Assembly (NCBI GenBank): GCA_023444055.1
Contig: JAEZRV010000035.1
Coordinates: 51,333 to 115,332 of the forward strand
DNA from: Bacillota bacterium
GTDB lineage: Bacteria; Bacillota; Clostridia; Acetivibrionales; DSM-1351
DNA length: 64,000 nucleotides
Direction of reading: 5' to 3'
Positions within the stretch are counted from its first letter, which is position 1, and every line of letters begins with the position of its first letter. The notes beneath the pieces were generated by a model that saw nothing but the letters and a program-made list of their open reading frames with translations, did no database searches and was not told the origin of the DNA. Positions 62,559 through 64,000 of the stretch are shown here, in pieces. The translations under genes and the position numbers were made by a program.

Positions 62559-63083
62559 ATGAAAAAACTACTCGTTGTTGTCGACATGCAAAATGATTTT
62601 ATCAAAGGAGCACTTGGTTCACCTGATGCTCAAGCAATAGTACCTGCTGTCAAGTCAAAAATTGAAGAATCTAAAAAAGCAAATGAAAAAGTCATTTTTA
62701 CTCGTGATACTCATAACAACAATTATCTGAACACGCAGGAAGGTAAATATTTACCTGTGGAACATTGTATTTTCGGAACCGAGGGGCATGAAATTGCCGC
62801 TGAGCTTGATATATCCGGTTGTGAGATTTTTGACAAAACTTCTTTTGGCTCACTTGAACTGGCAGAGCATATTGCCAATATATCCTATGATTTTGATGAA
62901 ATCGAGCTTTGCGGGCTTTGCACAGATATTTGTGTTGTTTCAAATGCACTTATTCTAAAAGCTCGTTTTCCGGAAATGAAAGTTACTGTAGACGCAGGGT
63001 GCTGTGCAGGAGTTACAGTTGAAAGTCACAAAGCAGCATTACTTACTATGAAAATGTGCCAAATCAATCTTGTTAACGGATAG
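62559..63083 (+). CDS. pncA: Nicotinamidase/isochorismatase-family cysteine hydrolase
   Basis: The 174-residue protein has the isochorismatase fold. The triad is visible as Asp9 (VVVDMQNDF), Lys93 (FDKTSFGS) and Cys125 (GLCTDICVVSNA). Metal-binding Asp and His lie in FTRDTH. It would convert nicotinamide to nicotinate. The start follows TAGGGGG, 20 bases after nrtR, so co-transcription is clear. Operon context favours nicotinamidase over other isochorismatase activities. Confidence 0.88.
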   Translation: MKKLLVVVDMQNDFIKGALGSPDAQAIVPAVKSKIEESKKANEKVIFTRDTHNNNYLNTQEGKYLPVEHCIFGTEGHEIAAELDISGCEIFDKTSFGSLELAEHIANISYDFDEIELCGLCTDICVVSNALILKARFPEMKVTVDAGCCAGVTVESHKAALLTMKMCQINLVNG

Positions 63084-63094
63084 GAGCTGAGAAT

Positions 63095-63874
63095 ATGTTT
63101 AGAATTAACGGAGAACCACTTGAAATCAATCGCTTTCCTGACGAAACATTAAGACTGAATTTGTCTGTTGATAATCAAGAAGTGACGATTGAGTGGCTGT
63201 TTGAAAAAGATGAGGAAATGATACTATATTTTATCACAATGCATCTAAGGGAGCGGTACTTAGCAAAGCATATCACTCTCAAAATGCCATATATTCCACA
63301 TGCCAGAATGGATAGAGTTAAGAATGAGCATGAGGTATTCACATTGAAATATTTTTGCAATTTCATAAACTCTCTGCAATTTGATAAGGTTATTGTCCGT
63401 GATGCACACTCAAATGTTTCATTGGCGCTACTGAACAACGTAGTTTCAGAAGATATATCCCCTATTATTACTAAGCTGACAAAAACTTTGCTTAATCCTG
63501 ATAGTGATATAATATTTTATCCCGACGAAGGTAGCTGCAAAAGGTATTCAGAGTTACTGCACTTCCCATGTGCTTTCGGTATTAAGAAGCGTGAGTGGAG
63601 TACAGGCAAAATCTTGGGTTTAGATGTTCAGGGAGCAATACCTTCAATACCATTTAATGTATTGATTGTAGATGATATTTCAAGTTTTGGCGGCACATTC
63701 CTTCATTCAGCAAAGAAACTTAAAGAGCTGGGTGCAGATAAAATATATTTATATATCTCACATTGCGAAAATTCTATTCTAAAAGGTGAGTTAATAGGTA
63801 GTGGACTTATTGAAAAAATCTATACTACCAAAAGCATTTTTACAGGGCAACACACATTATTAGAAATGATATGA
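63095..63874 (+). CDS. PRPP synthetase-like phosphoribosyltransferase-fold protein
   Basis: The 259-residue protein resembles ribose-phosphate pyrophosphokinase but is shorter than the usual 310 or so. It has the KMPYIPHARMDR segment, VIVRDAHS, FYPDEGSCKRY and the PRPP-binding loop VLIVDDISSFGGTF. In NAD-salvage operons such proteins sit beside nicotinamide phosphoribosyltransferase and are thought to supply PRPP. It starts 11 bases after pncA. Only 126 bases remain after it, with no gene start seen. Confidence 0.85.
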   Translation: MFRINGEPLEINRFPDETLRLNLSVDNQEVTIEWLFEKDEEMILYFITMHLRERYLAKHITLKMPYIPHARMDRVKNEHEVFTLKYFCNFINSLQFDKVIVRDAHSNVSLALLNNVVSEDISPIITKLTKTLLNPDSDIIFYPDEGSCKRYSELLHFPCAFGIKKREWSTGKILGLDVQGAIPSIPFNVLIVDDISSFGGTFLHSAKKLKELGADKIYLYISHCENSILKGELIGSGLIEKIYTTKSIFTGQHTLLEMI

Positions 63875-64000
63875 GAAAGTGTGAAATAAAAACTTAAATT
63901 TTGCGCAACAAAAGAAGAGATACGGATAACCCTATCTTTTCGGAAAAAAGGTTAGTAGAAAATATTAGCCATAACAATACTGCTTTTGCAAGATTGAAAG

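Overview
The window is AT-rich DNA from a low-GC Gram-positive anaerobe, most likely a spore-forming member of the Clostridia. Signs of this are a homodimer-type pyruvate:ferredoxin oxidoreductase (PFOR), a rubrerythrin and a reverse rubrerythrin, a DUF3787 spore-surface-type protein, S-layer homology domains, AGGAGG ribosome binding sites, and a secreted GH5 cellulase with a CBM17/28 domain. No rRNA, tRNA, CRISPR array, integrase or intact transposase was found.

Layout. Bases 1-4400 are accessory DNA: an unrecognised gene cut by the window edge, then an AAA ATPase plus RloB pair (AbiL/RloAB-type defence architecture, rloB frameshifted) lying between two direct copies of a 283-bp palindromic element. 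Next come PFOR and a DUF3787 gene (minus strand), a 1,400-residue LRR/InlB-repeat/SLH surface protein, a DedA gene bracketed by inverted arms of a dispersed repeat, a DUF2680-like secreted protein, an EamA exporter divergent from an AraC regulator, a NatAB-type ABC exporter, manA behind a possible structured leader, a small-molecule kinase, a TPR protein and topoisomerase III. Bases 26.8-31.8 kb hold a GH63-like glucosidase and the GH5 cellulase, followed by a 339-bp MITE, a 45-residue very acidic protein, an MBL hydrolase and an orphan larE. From 34.4 to 43.3 kb lie metNIQ, a GNAT, a PQ-loop/SemiSWEET protein, a deacetylase plus M23 peptidase pair, and a polar amino-acid ABC importer. From 43.5 to 56.5 kb lie rubrerythrin, hemolysin III, an acyl-CoA ligase, a Bmp/Nup-type nucleoside ABC importer operon, engB with a long charged tail, a DUF445 protein and reverse rubrerythrin.

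Bases 56.5-59.55 kb look like an acquired and decaying island. It is bounded by a 57-bp direct repeat of the reverse-rubrerythrin 3' end and carries a secreted metzincin, a secreted unknown protein, a Phd/YefM antitoxin with a truncated ParE/RelE toxin, and one of two copies of a structured RNA/terminator. The window ends with an ECF-type sigma/anti-sigma pair and a three-gene NAD-salvage operon (NrtR-like regulator, PncA-like amidase, PRPP-synthetase-like protein) that probably continues past the edge.

The most unusual content is in non-coding structure: several palindromic element families that bracket genes, structured leaders before manA and rubrerythrin, and the duplicated structured terminator around the 57-59 kb island.
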